From Promicromonospora sp. Populi (lineage in GTDB: Bacteria > Actinomycetota > Actinomycetes > Actinomycetales > Cellulomonadaceae), in contig NZ_CP163528.1 in the NCBI RefSeq assembly GCF_041081105.1, positions 3,844,001 to 3,908,000 on the forward strand: DNA of 64,000 nt, written 5' to 3'. Below are positions 8,611 to 16,657 of this stretch, one piece after another (the first letter of the stretch is position 1; every line of letters begins with the position of its first letter). Under the pieces are notes generated by a model. It saw nothing but the letters and a program-made list of their open reading frames with translations, was not told the origin of the DNA and ran no database searches. The translations under genes were made by a program, and so were the position numbers.

Positions 8611-10191
8611 TCAGAACGTTGCCGCAGTACCGGGCTCCCCGAGCCGTGCCGCCGTGCGCCGGGCGTGGCCGACGATCGCAGCGAGGCCCGTGCCCGCGAT
8701 CCAGCCGCCCGTGACGTCGAGGCCCGGTTCGGCCAGGACGGCCGCCTCGAACTGCTGGATCGCGGCCCGGTAGGCCGGCGTCGGCGGAGGCAGGGCCCCG
8801 TCCCAGCGCTGGTGCAGGCTGTCCCGCACGCGGCCGGTCAGGTCGATGCCCAGCAGCGCCGACGCGTCGCGGGCGGCCTCCTCGGCGGTGGGCTCCGGCG
8901 TCGGCTCGCCGACGCGGCCGTAACTCAGTCGCACCACGTGCCATCCCGGCCCGACGGCGGCGCGCACCCGCCGGGCTAGCCACGGCCACTTGGCGGTCGC
9001 GTGGGTCAGTGCCTTGGCGCGTACGCCGTCCGGCACCGTGCGTACATGTCCAGACGTCGCGCGTACGTTGCCCGACGTCGTGCGCACATCGCCCCGCGCC
9101 GCGCCCGGGGCCACGAGCATCCCCGAGCCGCGCGGCGCCGCGTCCAGCTCGGGCGCCTCCAGGAGCAGCGTGACCAGGCGGATGTCCGCGCCGCGCTCGG
9201 GAGCAGGCGGCGGCGCCAGGCCCGGGGACGGCGCGGGCGCGAGTTCGGTCTCTTGCGCGCCCACTACGTCGAGATCGGTCGGTTGCACCGAGATCGGTCG
9301 GTTGATGGACCGATCTCGGTGCAACCGACCGATCTGGGCATCAGCGCCCAGCAAAGGACCGAACTCGGTGCGGGTGGCGAGCACCAGCCGCGGCGCGCGC
9401 AGGACGCGGCCGTCGTCGATGCGCACCAGCCAGCCGGCATCACCAACCTCGCGCTCGACGCCGACTACCCGCGTCCCCAGCCGGACGTCTAGCCGTTCCA
9501 CCAGTGCGTCCACCAGCGCGTGGACCCCGCCGTCGATCCCGCGCACCGCCGAACCAGCGGGCGCCGCCGCCCGGAGCGACGCCACGGCCCGCGACAGCGA
9601 GCCGGTCCGCGTGTACGCGTCGAGCAGCCCGGGCGCGACGGCGGCGACGTCGAGCCGGTCGAGCGGCGCCGAGTGCACCCCGGCCGCGACCGGCGTGACC
9701 AGCCGGTCCGCCACCCGGGACCCGAGCCGCGACCGGGCGAACGTCCCGAGGTTGGCCGTGTCGACGAACCGCGCCGGCAGCAGCCGGTCCAGCGAGCCGC
9801 GCAGCACACCCGGCCAGCCGATCGCGCGCCGCACGTCCGCCGCCCACGGCCGCGAGGGGATGCCCAGCACCCCGGCGGCGGGCAGCGGGAACCCGCGCCC
9901 TGCCGCCCAGCCCCAGGCGGTCAGCCCGGCGGGCGCCTCGACGGTCAGCCCGAGCTCCTCGGCCAGCTGTTCGACGACGCCGCCGCGCACCGCGAACGAC
10001 TCCGCGCCCAGGTCCACGGGAACGTCCGGCAGCGATCCGAACGCACCGCCCTGGATCGGCCCGCCGGCCCGGTCGGCCGCCTCCAGCACGACGACGCGCA
10101 ACCCGCGCGCCGCGAGCGTGTGCGCCGCGACGAGCCCGCCGATCCCGGCCCCGACCACAACGGCGTCGGTCGCCTCGGCGTCCTCGCTCAC
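8611..10191 (-). CDS. hemY: Protoporphyrinogen/coproporphyrinogen oxidase with inserted low-complexity segments
   Basis: A 526-residue FAD enzyme. The N-terminal dinucleotide-binding motif is VVVGAGIGGLVAAHTLAARG, and the C-terminal FAD clamp reads DVTGGWIAGTGLAAIVGHA. In Actinomycetota this protein usually acts on coproporphyrinogen III in the coproporphyrin-dependent route; that assignment is by family. Two insertions look abnormal: residues about 286-307 are encoded by a perfect palindrome (9272-9335), and residues about 363-385 come from imperfect 21-base repeats (TSGNVRA, TSGHVRT). The start is GTG 10191 or 10197. It follows hemE by 31 bases. Confidence 0.9.
   Translation of the reverse strand: MSEDAEATDAVVVGAGIGGLVAAHTLAARGLRVVVLEAADRAGGPIQGGAFGSLPDVPVDLGAESFAVRGGVVEQLAEELGLTVEAPAGLTAWGWAAGRGFPLPAAGVLGIPSRPWAADVRRAIGWPGVLRGSLDRLLPARFVDTANLGTFARSRLGSRVADRLVTPVAAGVHSAPLDRLDVAAVAPGLLDAYTRTGSLSRAVASLRAAAPAGSAVRGIDGGVHALVDALVERLDVRLGTRVVGVEREVGDAGWLVRIDDGRVLRAPRLVLATRTEFGPLLGADAQIGRLHRDRSINRPISVQPTDLDVVGAQETELAPAPSPGLAPPPAPERGADIRLVTLLLEAPELDAAPRGSGMLVAPGAARGDVRTTSGNVRATSGHVRTVPDGVRAKALTHATAKWPWLARRVRAAVGPGWHVVRLSYGRVGEPTPEPTAEEAARDASALLGIDLTGRVRDSLHQRWDGALPPPTPAYRAAIQQFEAAVLAEPGLDVTGGWIAGTGLAAIVGHARRTAARLGEPGTAATF
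9272..9335. repeat. Perfect 28-bp inverted repeat inside hemY
   Basis: Bases 9272-9299 and 9308-9335 are exact reverse complements around an 8-base loop. The left arm contains two copies of GAGATCGGTCGGTTG 19 bases apart. The element is read through in frame and encodes about 21 residues in a region between the FAD and substrate domains where homologues usually have no such segment (from general knowledge of the family). It looks like an inserted mobile palindrome. Confidence 0.85.
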
Positions 10192-10222
10192 GGGCACGGG
10201 AGGCCGCCGTCGGCTGCAGACG

Positions 10223-11308
10223 TCACAACGAGTGCACCAGCTCGACCACGCGCGTGAGCACCGTCGGGTCGGTCTCCGGCGGCACACCGTGGCCGAGGTT
10301 CACCACGTGACCCGGCGCCGCCAGCCCGCGGGAGACCACGTCCCGCACGTGCGCCTCCAGCACGTCCCACGGCGCGGCCAGCAGCGCGGGGTCGATGTTC
10401 CCCTGCAGGGGGACGCCGGGCAGCAGCTCCGCGGCCTCGTCGAGCGGCGTCCGGTAGTCGATGCCCACCGCGTGGTCCACCAGGCCCGCGGAGACCAGGA
10501 CCGAGCGCATGGCGGGCAGCAGGTGCCCGGTGCCGGTACCGAAGTGGATGGCGGGCACGCCGGCGTCCGCGACGTGGGCCAGGGCCCGGGTCGACGACGG
10601 CGCTACCCGCGACGTGTAGTCCGCGAGCGAGAGCGACCCGGCCCAGGAGTCGAACAGCTGCACCGCGCTCGCTCCCGCCTCGACCTGCGCCCGGAGGAAC
10701 GCCCCGGTGAGGTCCGCGGTCCACGTCACGAGCGCGTCCCACGTCGCGGGGTCGGCGTGCATCAGGGTGCGTGCGGCCAGGTGGTCGCGCGACGGCCGGC
10801 CCTCCACGAGGTACGCGGCGAGCGTGAACGGCGCCCCGCCGAACCCGACGAGCGGCGTGGACCCCAGCTCCGCGACCGTCAGGGCAACGGCCTCCCGGAT
10901 CGGGTCGAGAGCAGCGGAGTCCAGGGTGCGGGACGTGAGCCGGGCGACGTCGTCGGCGGTGCGGTACGGCTGGTCCATCACGGGACCCACGCCGGCCGCG
11001 ATGTCGACGCCGACCCCGGCCAGCTTGAGCGGCACCACGATGTCGGAGAAGAAGACGGCGGCGTCGACCCCGTGCCGCCGGACGGGCTGGAGGGTGATCT
11101 CGGCCGCAAGATCGGGCCGCAGGCAGGCCTCCAGCATCCCGGTGCCCTTGCGTACCTCGCGGTACTCGGGCAGGGAGCGGCCGGCCTGGCGCATGAACCA
11201 GACAGGCGTGCGGGCAGGACGTTCACCCCTCAGGGCCTGCACCAGGGGTGCGGCAGAGGTCCGCCCGTCGGCGAGCGGATGAGCAGGGGTGATCGTGGTG
11301 GACTTCAC
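10223..11308 (-). CDS. hemE: Uroporphyrinogen decarboxylase
   Basis: A 361-residue enzyme that removes four acetate carboxyls from uroporphyrinogen III. The signature PVWFMRQAGRSLPEYR and the GFGGAPFTLAAYLVEG motif are both present, and the GNIDPALLAAPW and NLGHGVPPETDP segments complete the barrel. The GTG at 11308 is chosen because the longer frame would run into hemA, which is divergent 49 bases away. It is the first gene of the minus-strand hem operon, so the promoter must lie in that short gap. Confidence 0.95.
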   Translation of the reverse strand: MKSTTITPAHPLADGRTSAAPLVQALRGERPARTPVWFMRQAGRSLPEYREVRKGTGMLEACLRPDLAAEITLQPVRRHGVDAAVFFSDIVVPLKLAGVGVDIAAGVGPVMDQPYRTADDVARLTSRTLDSAALDPIREAVALTVAELGSTPLVGFGGAPFTLAAYLVEGRPSRDHLAARTLMHADPATWDALVTWTADLTGAFLRAQVEAGASAVQLFDSWAGSLSLADYTSRVAPSSTRALAHVADAGVPAIHFGTGTGHLLPAMRSVLVSAGLVDHAVGIDYRTPLDEAAELLPGVPLQGNIDPALLAAPWDVLEAHVRDVVSRGLAAPGHVVNLGHGVPPETDPTVLTRVVELVHSL

Positions 11309-11357
11309 GCTTACCGATTCTGCCCTGCCGGGCCGGGGTGCATAAAGTTGGGGCACT

Positions 11358-12845
11358 GTGGTTCTCCTCTCCCTCACCGCCAGCCACCGCGAGCTCGACC
11401 TCGACGCGCTGGAACGCCTGTCCACGGGTTCGTCGTCAGTGGGTCGCGTTGTCGTTCGCACGTGCGGCCCCGTCGCGGGCGCCGTGGTGATCTCGACGTG
11501 CAACCGCTTCGAGCTCTACCTGGACGTGGATGCGCCGCTGAGCGGCGACAGCGTGCGGCACGCGACGCGGCACGTGGCCGAGCTGGTCGCAGATGCTTCA
11601 GGGGTGACCGGCGACGTCGCCGCCCGCAGCTTCACCGTCCGCACCGGACCGGAGGTCACCGAGCACCTGTTCGCCGTGGCGTCGGGCCTGGACGCGATGG
11701 TGGTGGGCGAACGCGAGATCGCCGGCCAGGTGAAGCGCTCGCTGGCGGAGGCCCGCGAGCAGGAGACGACGTCCAAGACCCTTGAGCTGCTGTTCCAGAC
11801 GGCGTCGCGCACGTCCAAGCGCGTCGGCACCGACACGGAGCTGGGCTCGGCGGGCCGGTCGGTCGTCGCGCTCGCGCTGGACCTCGCCGAGCGCGAGCTG
11901 CCGCCGTGGGACGGCACGCGTGCCGTGCTGATCGGCACCGGCTCGTACGCCGGCGCGTCCGTCGCGGCGCTGCGGGCGCGCGGCTGCGACGACATCCGCG
12001 TCTACTCGCAGTCCGGGCGTGCCGAGATCTTCGCCGAGTCGCACGGTGTGCAGCCGGCGGCCTCCCTCGTCGAAGCGCTCGCCGACGCCGACCTGGTGGT
12101 CAGCTGCAGCGGCGCCCGGGGCCGTCTGCCCGCCGCGCGGGACGAGCCGGAGGCGGAGCCCGAGCGGCTCGCCGACGTCGTGGCCGGGAACTTCGGCGGC
12201 CCGACGACGCTGCCGCGCGGCCTGATGGGCGAGGACGCCCCCGAGGCGAGCCTCGGCCACGTGCTCGATGCCGCCGCGCTGGTCCGGGCGCGGGAGCGCG
12301 CCGCCGACCGGGCAGGCGACGAGCCGGAGCCCCGTCCGCTCGTGATCCTCGACCTCGCCCTGCACCGCGACGTCGACCCGCGGGTGGCCGACGTCGAGGG
12401 TGTGCTGCTCTTCGACCTCGCGACGCTGAAGGCGCGTGCGCCCGCGGTGGCGCACGACGTCGTCGCGCAGGCGCAGGGGATCGTGGACGCCGCCGCCCGG
12501 CGGTTCGAGGAGACCCGCCTCGGTCGTGAGGCCGACGCCGCGGTGGTCGCCCTGCTGGACGAGGCCGAGGTCCGGGCAGTGGCCGAGATCGCCGCCGACG
12601 TCGCCCGGCTGACCGACGAGCTGGCCGCACGCGACCAGCCCGCTCCCGACGAGTCCGACGTCGAAGCGATCGCCCGCGACGTACGCCGGCGCGTGCACGC
12701 CGAGCTGCACGACAAGATCGTCGCGATCCGGGCCAGGGCGACCGCTGAGGCCCGCGCTGCGGAGGCCGCGCTGGTGCAGGGTGCCGAGGCTCTGACGGCC
12801 GAAGCGTCCGCCCAGCGAGACGCCGGTCCGTCGCAACGCCGATAA
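11358..12845 (+). CDS. hemA: Glutamyl-tRNA reductase
   Basis: A 495-residue NADPH enzyme reducing glutamyl-tRNA to glutamate-1-semialdehyde, the committed step. The catalytic cysteine is in ISTCNRFELY (near residue 50), followed by GLDAMVVGEREIAGQVK, an NADPH-binding domain with LIGTGSYAGASVAAL, and a long C-terminal helical dimerisation region. The GTG at 11358 lies just after AGTTGGGG. The protein is longer than the roughly 420-450 residues common in the family, mainly by an Ala/Glu-rich C-terminal tail. It is divergent from hemE. Confidence 0.95.
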   Translation: MVLLSLTASHRELDLDALERLSTGSSSVGRVVVRTCGPVAGAVVISTCNRFELYLDVDAPLSGDSVRHATRHVAELVADASGVTGDVAARSFTVRTGPEVTEHLFAVASGLDAMVVGEREIAGQVKRSLAEAREQETTSKTLELLFQTASRTSKRVGTDTELGSAGRSVVALALDLAERELPPWDGTRAVLIGTGSYAGASVAALRARGCDDIRVYSQSGRAEIFAESHGVQPAASLVEALADADLVVSCSGARGRLPAARDEPEAEPERLADVVAGNFGGPTTLPRGLMGEDAPEASLGHVLDAAALVRARERAADRAGDEPEPRPLVILDLALHRDVDPRVADVEGVLLFDLATLKARAPAVAHDVVAQAQGIVDAAARRFEETRLGREADAAVVALLDEAEVRAVAEIAADVARLTDELAARDQPAPDESDVEAIARDVRRRVHAELHDKIVAIRARATAEARAAEAALVQGAEALTAEASAQRDAGPSQRR

Positions 12846-12870
12846 GACTTCTGGCGACAACCGACGGAAC

Positions 12871-12890
12871 AAGCCGGGCGGACCGGCTTT
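12871..12890 (+). terminator. Rho-independent terminator of hemA
   Basis: AAGCCGG and CCGGCTT form a 7-bp stem with a GCGGA loop, followed by TTTA, 25 bases after the hemA stop. Confidence 0.55.
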
Positions 12891-13019
12891 ATGGTGCCAA
12901 TCGGGCGATCGTTATGCAATCGTAATATGGGTGATTTTATTCACCCGGTAAGTGGGGGCTAAGTTCGGTGGCTCAAGGACCGATACGCGCATTTTGCGCA
13001 ACGAGATGCTGGAGCCACT
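12891..13019 (+). promoter_or_regulatory. AT-rich leader of the Val/Gly-rich secreted protein gene
   Basis: This 129-base gap is strikingly AT-rich for the window. It holds a hairpin GGGTGA/TCACCC (12929-12946) around a TTTTAT loop and a smaller GCGC/GCGC hairpin (12987-12999). The start is preceded by GCTGGAGC, the same ribosome-binding context as the sister gene at 14748. It is a promoter or 5' leader; no exact -35/-10 pair is claimed. Confidence 0.4.
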
Positions 13020-14501
13020 TTGAAGCACGCAGCACGCAAGAAGAAGACCGCATCGGCGGGTGCGCGGACCATCGCGACCGTCGCGATCGCAACCGCCGCC
13101 AGCGCCATGGCCGCCCCGGCCATGGCCGCAGAGGCCTCGCCGCTGGACTCCCTCGCTGACCTTGGCACCACCGCCGAGGGCCTCACGCAGGGCCTGCCCG
13201 CCCTCTCGTCGACGTCGATCGACCTGAGCGAGCTCACCAACGCGGTACCCGTGGTCAACACGGTGACCGACAAGGTGACCAAGGAGCTCCCCGCCTCCAT
13301 CGCCCCCGTCACGGCCCTCGCGCCGAACTACAAGCCGGCGCAGTTCGTGTCCGGTGCCGTCCAGGGCGTCGCGCCCCAGGTTGTCTCCGACGTGGTCAGC
13401 GGCGTGACCGGCGGTTCCGTCGTGTCCGGCGTGACCGGCACTGCGCACTCCGCGCTGCAGAACGTGCTCGGCGGCAACGTCGTGGGCACGGTCACCGGTG
13501 TTGTCGGCAACGTGACCGGTGTTGCCGGTGGCGTTGTCGGCGGCGTGCTCCAGGAGGACGCCCTGGGCAACGTCCTGGGTGTCGCCAACGGTGTTGTCGG
13601 CACCGCTACCGGTGTCACCGGTGGTGTGCTGAACACGGCAACCGGCGTTGCCGGCGGCGTTGTGAACACCGCAACCGGTGTTGTCGGTGGCGTGACCTCC
13701 GGCGACGTCGTGTCCGGTGTCACGGGCTCCGTGAGCGGCACCGTCGAGAGCGTCCCGGCCACGGTGGCCGACGTGATCCGCAACGTGCCGAACATCCTGG
13801 CCGGCGTGACCGCCCCCGTCGCCGGCCTCACGGCCAACCTGCCGGGTGTGCTCGGTGGCGTCGGCGGTCTCGTCGACGGCGTCGTCTCGTCCGTCCCCGG
13901 CGTGGTCGCGGGCGTTCCGGGCATCGTCGCCACGGTCACCACCCCGGTCGCCGGTGCGGTCGAGACCGTCGTGGGCGACGTCGTCATCGACGGCGTCGTC
14001 AGCCCGGTCACCTCGGACATCGTCCCCGGCACCGTCAGCTCCGTGACGGGCTCCGTCGTCCCCGGTGTGGTCTCGACCGTGGGCAACGTGACGGGCTCCG
14101 TCGTCCCGGGTGTCGTCGGCACCGTGACCGGTGACGTCGTGCCGGGCGTCGTGAACGGCGTTGCCAAGCCGATCGTCGAGGACGTCGTGGTGGACGGCGT
14201 CGTCGGCGGTGTCGTCAAGGACAACGTGGTCGACAACGTGGTGAAGCCGGTCGTGCAGGACACCGTCGTGGACGGCGTCGTGAAGCCGGTCGTGCAGGAC
14301 GTCGTCGTGGACGGCGTGGTCAAGCCGGTCGTGCAGGACACCGTCGTGGACGGCGTCGTCAAGCCGGTCGTGCAGACCGTGGGCAGCACCGTCAACGGCG
14401 TCACCGGCGGCGTCCTCGGTGGCGTCACGGGTGCCGTGGACGGCCTGACCGGTGGTGCCGTGAGCGGCCTCACCGGTGGTCTGCTGGGTGGTCTTTCCTG
14501 A
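13020..14501 (+). CDS. Secreted Val/Gly-rich repeat protein
   Basis: A 493-residue exported protein of unknown function. The TTG start at 13020 gives MKHAARKKKTASAGARTIA, a hydrophobic core and an AMAA cleavage site near residue 37. Most of the mature chain is built from short Val-Gly-Thr units such as GVVGTATGVTGGV, rising to an exact 13-residue repeat VVQDTVVDGVVKP near the C-terminus. There is no sortase motif or C-terminal membrane helix, so it should be released or wall-associated by another route. The composition suggests a self-assembling beta-rich surface or matrix protein. It is followed by a strong terminator. Confidence 0.8.
   Translation: MKHAARKKKTASAGARTIATVAIATAASAMAAPAMAAEASPLDSLADLGTTAEGLTQGLPALSSTSIDLSELTNAVPVVNTVTDKVTKELPASIAPVTALAPNYKPAQFVSGAVQGVAPQVVSDVVSGVTGGSVVSGVTGTAHSALQNVLGGNVVGTVTGVVGNVTGVAGGVVGGVLQEDALGNVLGVANGVVGTATGVTGGVLNTATGVAGGVVNTATGVVGGVTSGDVVSGVTGSVSGTVESVPATVADVIRNVPNILAGVTAPVAGLTANLPGVLGGVGGLVDGVVSSVPGVVAGVPGIVATVTTPVAGAVETVVGDVVIDGVVSPVTSDIVPGTVSSVTGSVVPGVVSTVGNVTGSVVPGVVGTVTGDVVPGVVNGVAKPIVEDVVVDGVVGGVVKDNVVDNVVKPVVQDTVVDGVVKPVVQDVVVDGVVKPVVQDTVVDGVVKPVVQTVGSTVNGVTGGVLGGVTGAVDGLTGGAVSGLTGGLLGGLS
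14250..14366 (+). repeat. Three tandem 39-bp coding repeats
   Basis: Units at 14250-14288, 14289-14327 and 14328-14366 each start GTCGTGCAGGAC and encode VVQD(T/V)VVDGVVKP. They differ at only a few positions, with a partial copy on each side, so the array is recent or kept uniform. Confidence 0.85.
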
Positions 14502-14544
14502 CCTGATTTCCGGGAGGACCCCAGCCTCTTCGGTCTTGACGTAG

Positions 14545-14574
14545 CAGGGTGGAGCGCCATTGGCGCTCCACCCT
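14545..14574 (+). terminator. Strong Rho-independent terminator
   Basis: CAGGGTGGAGCGCC pairs with GGCGCTCCACCCTG (14 bp) around a 2-base centre that opens to a small loop, followed by TTTACGTTTT. It lies 43 bases after the stop of the repeat protein gene. Confidence 0.85.
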
Positions 14575-14747
14575 GTTTACGTTTTCCGGCGCTTTTCAAA
14601 GGTTCCATTCTTGTGTCCGTTGTTATCGAATCGTTACCATACGAGCAGGTTTTTCCGATCTACCCCTTTTTCTGCCTATTCTGATCCGGTAACGTCGTCG
14701 CGTCCCGAGTGACGGACCGTTGTAGCCGACCAGCTGGAGCAGCCCCC

Positions 14748-15550
14748 ATGAAGCACGCCGCCATCAAGCCTTCGTCCGCCGCCAAGACCACGGCCGCCCG
14801 TGTCGTGGCGACGATCGCGCTCGCGACCGCTGCGACGGCTGTCGCCAGCCCGGCGATGGCCAACGACAACGGGGGCCGCGGCGGGTGCGACGACAGCTCT
14901 GCCGACTACGACGGCGGGCGCGACGGCAGGTACGGCTCCGCTCAGGCCCCGCAGTCGTACGAGCCCACCAGCTACTCCGAGCCGAACTACGACGTGCCGC
15001 GCTACGAGTCCCAGCAGTCGGACGACGGCGACCAGGCCGCCTCCGACTGGGACGAGCAGGACAGCGAGCAGGTGCGCGAGGCCCTCCAGGAGTACGTGGA
15101 CGAGGCGAACGAGTCCGCTCCCGCTCCCGCGCCGCAGCCCGAGGTTGTCGAGGCCGTGACGCCGAAGGCTCCCGCACCCGCGGAGAAGCCGGCCCCGCCC
15201 CGGAGACGAACGCTCCGGTCGAGCAGGCCGCGCCCGAGGAGACCGCCGCGTCGGAGCCGCCGCTGGCCGTGCAGGCACCGGGCCAGCAGTGGGAGGGCAC
15301 GCCGACGGCGGCCGACACCGCCGGGGCAGAGTTCACCGCCTACGTCCCGTCGGAGGCCATCAGCCAGGAGGCCTCCGCGCTCACCGAGGCCACGCTGGAC
15401 GCCCCGGTCAAGCTCGCCACGACGGGGGCCGAGGCGGCCGCCCTCACCGCCGGGGCCGGTGCCCTGGTGATCGGTGGCGCGGGATCGCTGCTGGCCGCTC
15501 GGCGCGGCCGCGCCCGCGCCTACGTCACACCCCACACGTACCGACCCTGA
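14748..15550 (+). pseudogene. Sortase-anchored surface protein, frameshifted near 15198
   Basis: The N-terminal frame from ATG 14748 begins MKHAAIKPSSAAKTTAARVV with a signal peptide cut near SPAMAND, then an acidic Tyr/Ser/Gln-rich region and an Ala/Pro stretch. After about 15198 this frame turns into Arg/Pro nonsense. The +2 frame instead continues sensibly and ends with LATTGAE, a hydrophobic helix and ARRGRARA, a classic LAxTG sortase signal. Restoring one missing G in the GC run at 15191-15201 joins both parts into about 267 residues. It may be a sequencing indel or a real mutation. The leader matches that of the 13020 protein. Confidence 0.75.
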
Positions 15551-15637
15551 CGCCGCGGCGAGGATCCGACTAGGGGCTGCCCGGAAACATCACGGGCCCG
15601 ACAGATCTGTGTCCATGTGCGCGGATACACTCGCCGC

Positions 15638-16462
15638 ATGGCCAAGAATCCCTCCTCCGACTTCGTGCTCCGGCCCTTCGAAGGTCTCCCCGGGGAGACC
15701 GACTGGGTGGCGATGCGCGAGATCGTCCCGTCGGCTACCGCGACGGCTCGTACCACCGCCGAGTACGGCTCCCGCGACGTGACCGTGGTGACGCTCCTGC
15801 CGGGCGCCTGGACCGCTCTCCACCGCGCTGACGGCACGGTCCTGCTGGCCGTGCAGGGCATCGTCGGGTCGGGTGACGTGAGCCGCGACCTCGCCGCCGC
15901 GCTCCTGGAGGCGCTGGAGCTCGAGCCGGGCACGGCCGTCGAGTCCGGTGAGCTGCCGGGTGAGGGCCCGCGCCTGCAGGACGTGCTCGACCCGAGCGTC
16001 CCGTTCGAGGTCACTGTGCACGACTCGTTCGACTACTGGCTCGACCCGAGCGCCGAGGTCACGCCCGAGCTCAAGGAGAACCTGGAGGATGCGGCCGACG
16101 GCGCCATCCCCACGGTCAAGGTGTCGTCCGTCGATTCGGCCTACTGGTGCAGCATGACGCGCGAGTTCATGCGCTGGGCGCGTCCCGAGCCGGAGGACGA
16201 CGTCATCGACGCGATCTCCCGGCTGCACGCAAAGCGCGAGTCAGGGCTCGCAGGTGGAAAGTTCGTGGGAGCGTTTCGTGCGTCCGGCCTGGTCGTCCCG
16301 GTCTGGGAGCTGCCGAAGGGTACCGAGGCAGCTGATCTGGAGGGCCCCGCGAAGGAGCTCGGCGAGAAGCTCGCGAAAGCACTTTCCACCAGGGAGCCGC
16401 TTGATGCGAACGAGCGACGCGCAAGAGCAGGTATCGTCTCCCGGCAGGTCACCCTGCGCTAG
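15638..16462 (+). CDS. DUF5926 family protein
   Basis: A 274-residue soluble protein of unknown function, widespread in Actinomycetota. The start MAKNPSSDFVLRPFEGLPGE and the segments WVAMREIVPSATA, GSRDVTVVTLLPG and DSAYWCSMTREFMRWA fit the family as I recall it. No membrane helix or catalytic motif is evident. The ATG at 15638 is preferred to the upstream frame at 15617. It stands next to a glycosyltransferase and a lipid kinase gene on the same strand, with 195 bases before the next start. Confidence 0.8.
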   Translation: MAKNPSSDFVLRPFEGLPGETDWVAMREIVPSATATARTTAEYGSRDVTVVTLLPGAWTALHRADGTVLLAVQGIVGSGDVSRDLAAALLEALELEPGTAVESGELPGEGPRLQDVLDPSVPFEVTVHDSFDYWLDPSAEVTPELKENLEDAADGAIPTVKVSSVDSAYWCSMTREFMRWARPEPEDDVIDAISRLHAKRESGLAGGKFVGAFRASGLVVPVWELPKGTEAADLEGPAKELGEKLAKALSTREPLDANERRARAGIVSRQVTLR

Positions 16463-16657
16463 TCCGGAGCACCCCGGCCGGCCTTCGCGAGCGGCCCGGA
16501 ACGCGTCGGCAGTCACCGCGGATCGCCACGAGCGACCCAGGTTTCGGCAACTAGCGAACCAAGGGAGTAGGATTCCAGGGGTAAACCTTTGCACTCACCA
16601 AGCAATGGGCTATCCGGACACCCACCAAGGCAAATCGACGCTTCAGGCAGGACAGGT

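Noticed and set aside
12929..12946. Intrinsic terminator at the GGGTGA/TCACCC hairpin
   Set aside because: The stem is only 6 bp and no T-tract follows; hemA already has a better terminator at 12871. It is more likely part of the leader of the next gene.
13328..14608. Minus-strand frame of 426 codons rich in Thr and Pro
   Set aside because: Mirror image of the Val/Gly-rich repeat gene; the plus strand has a signal peptide, ribosome-binding site and terminator.
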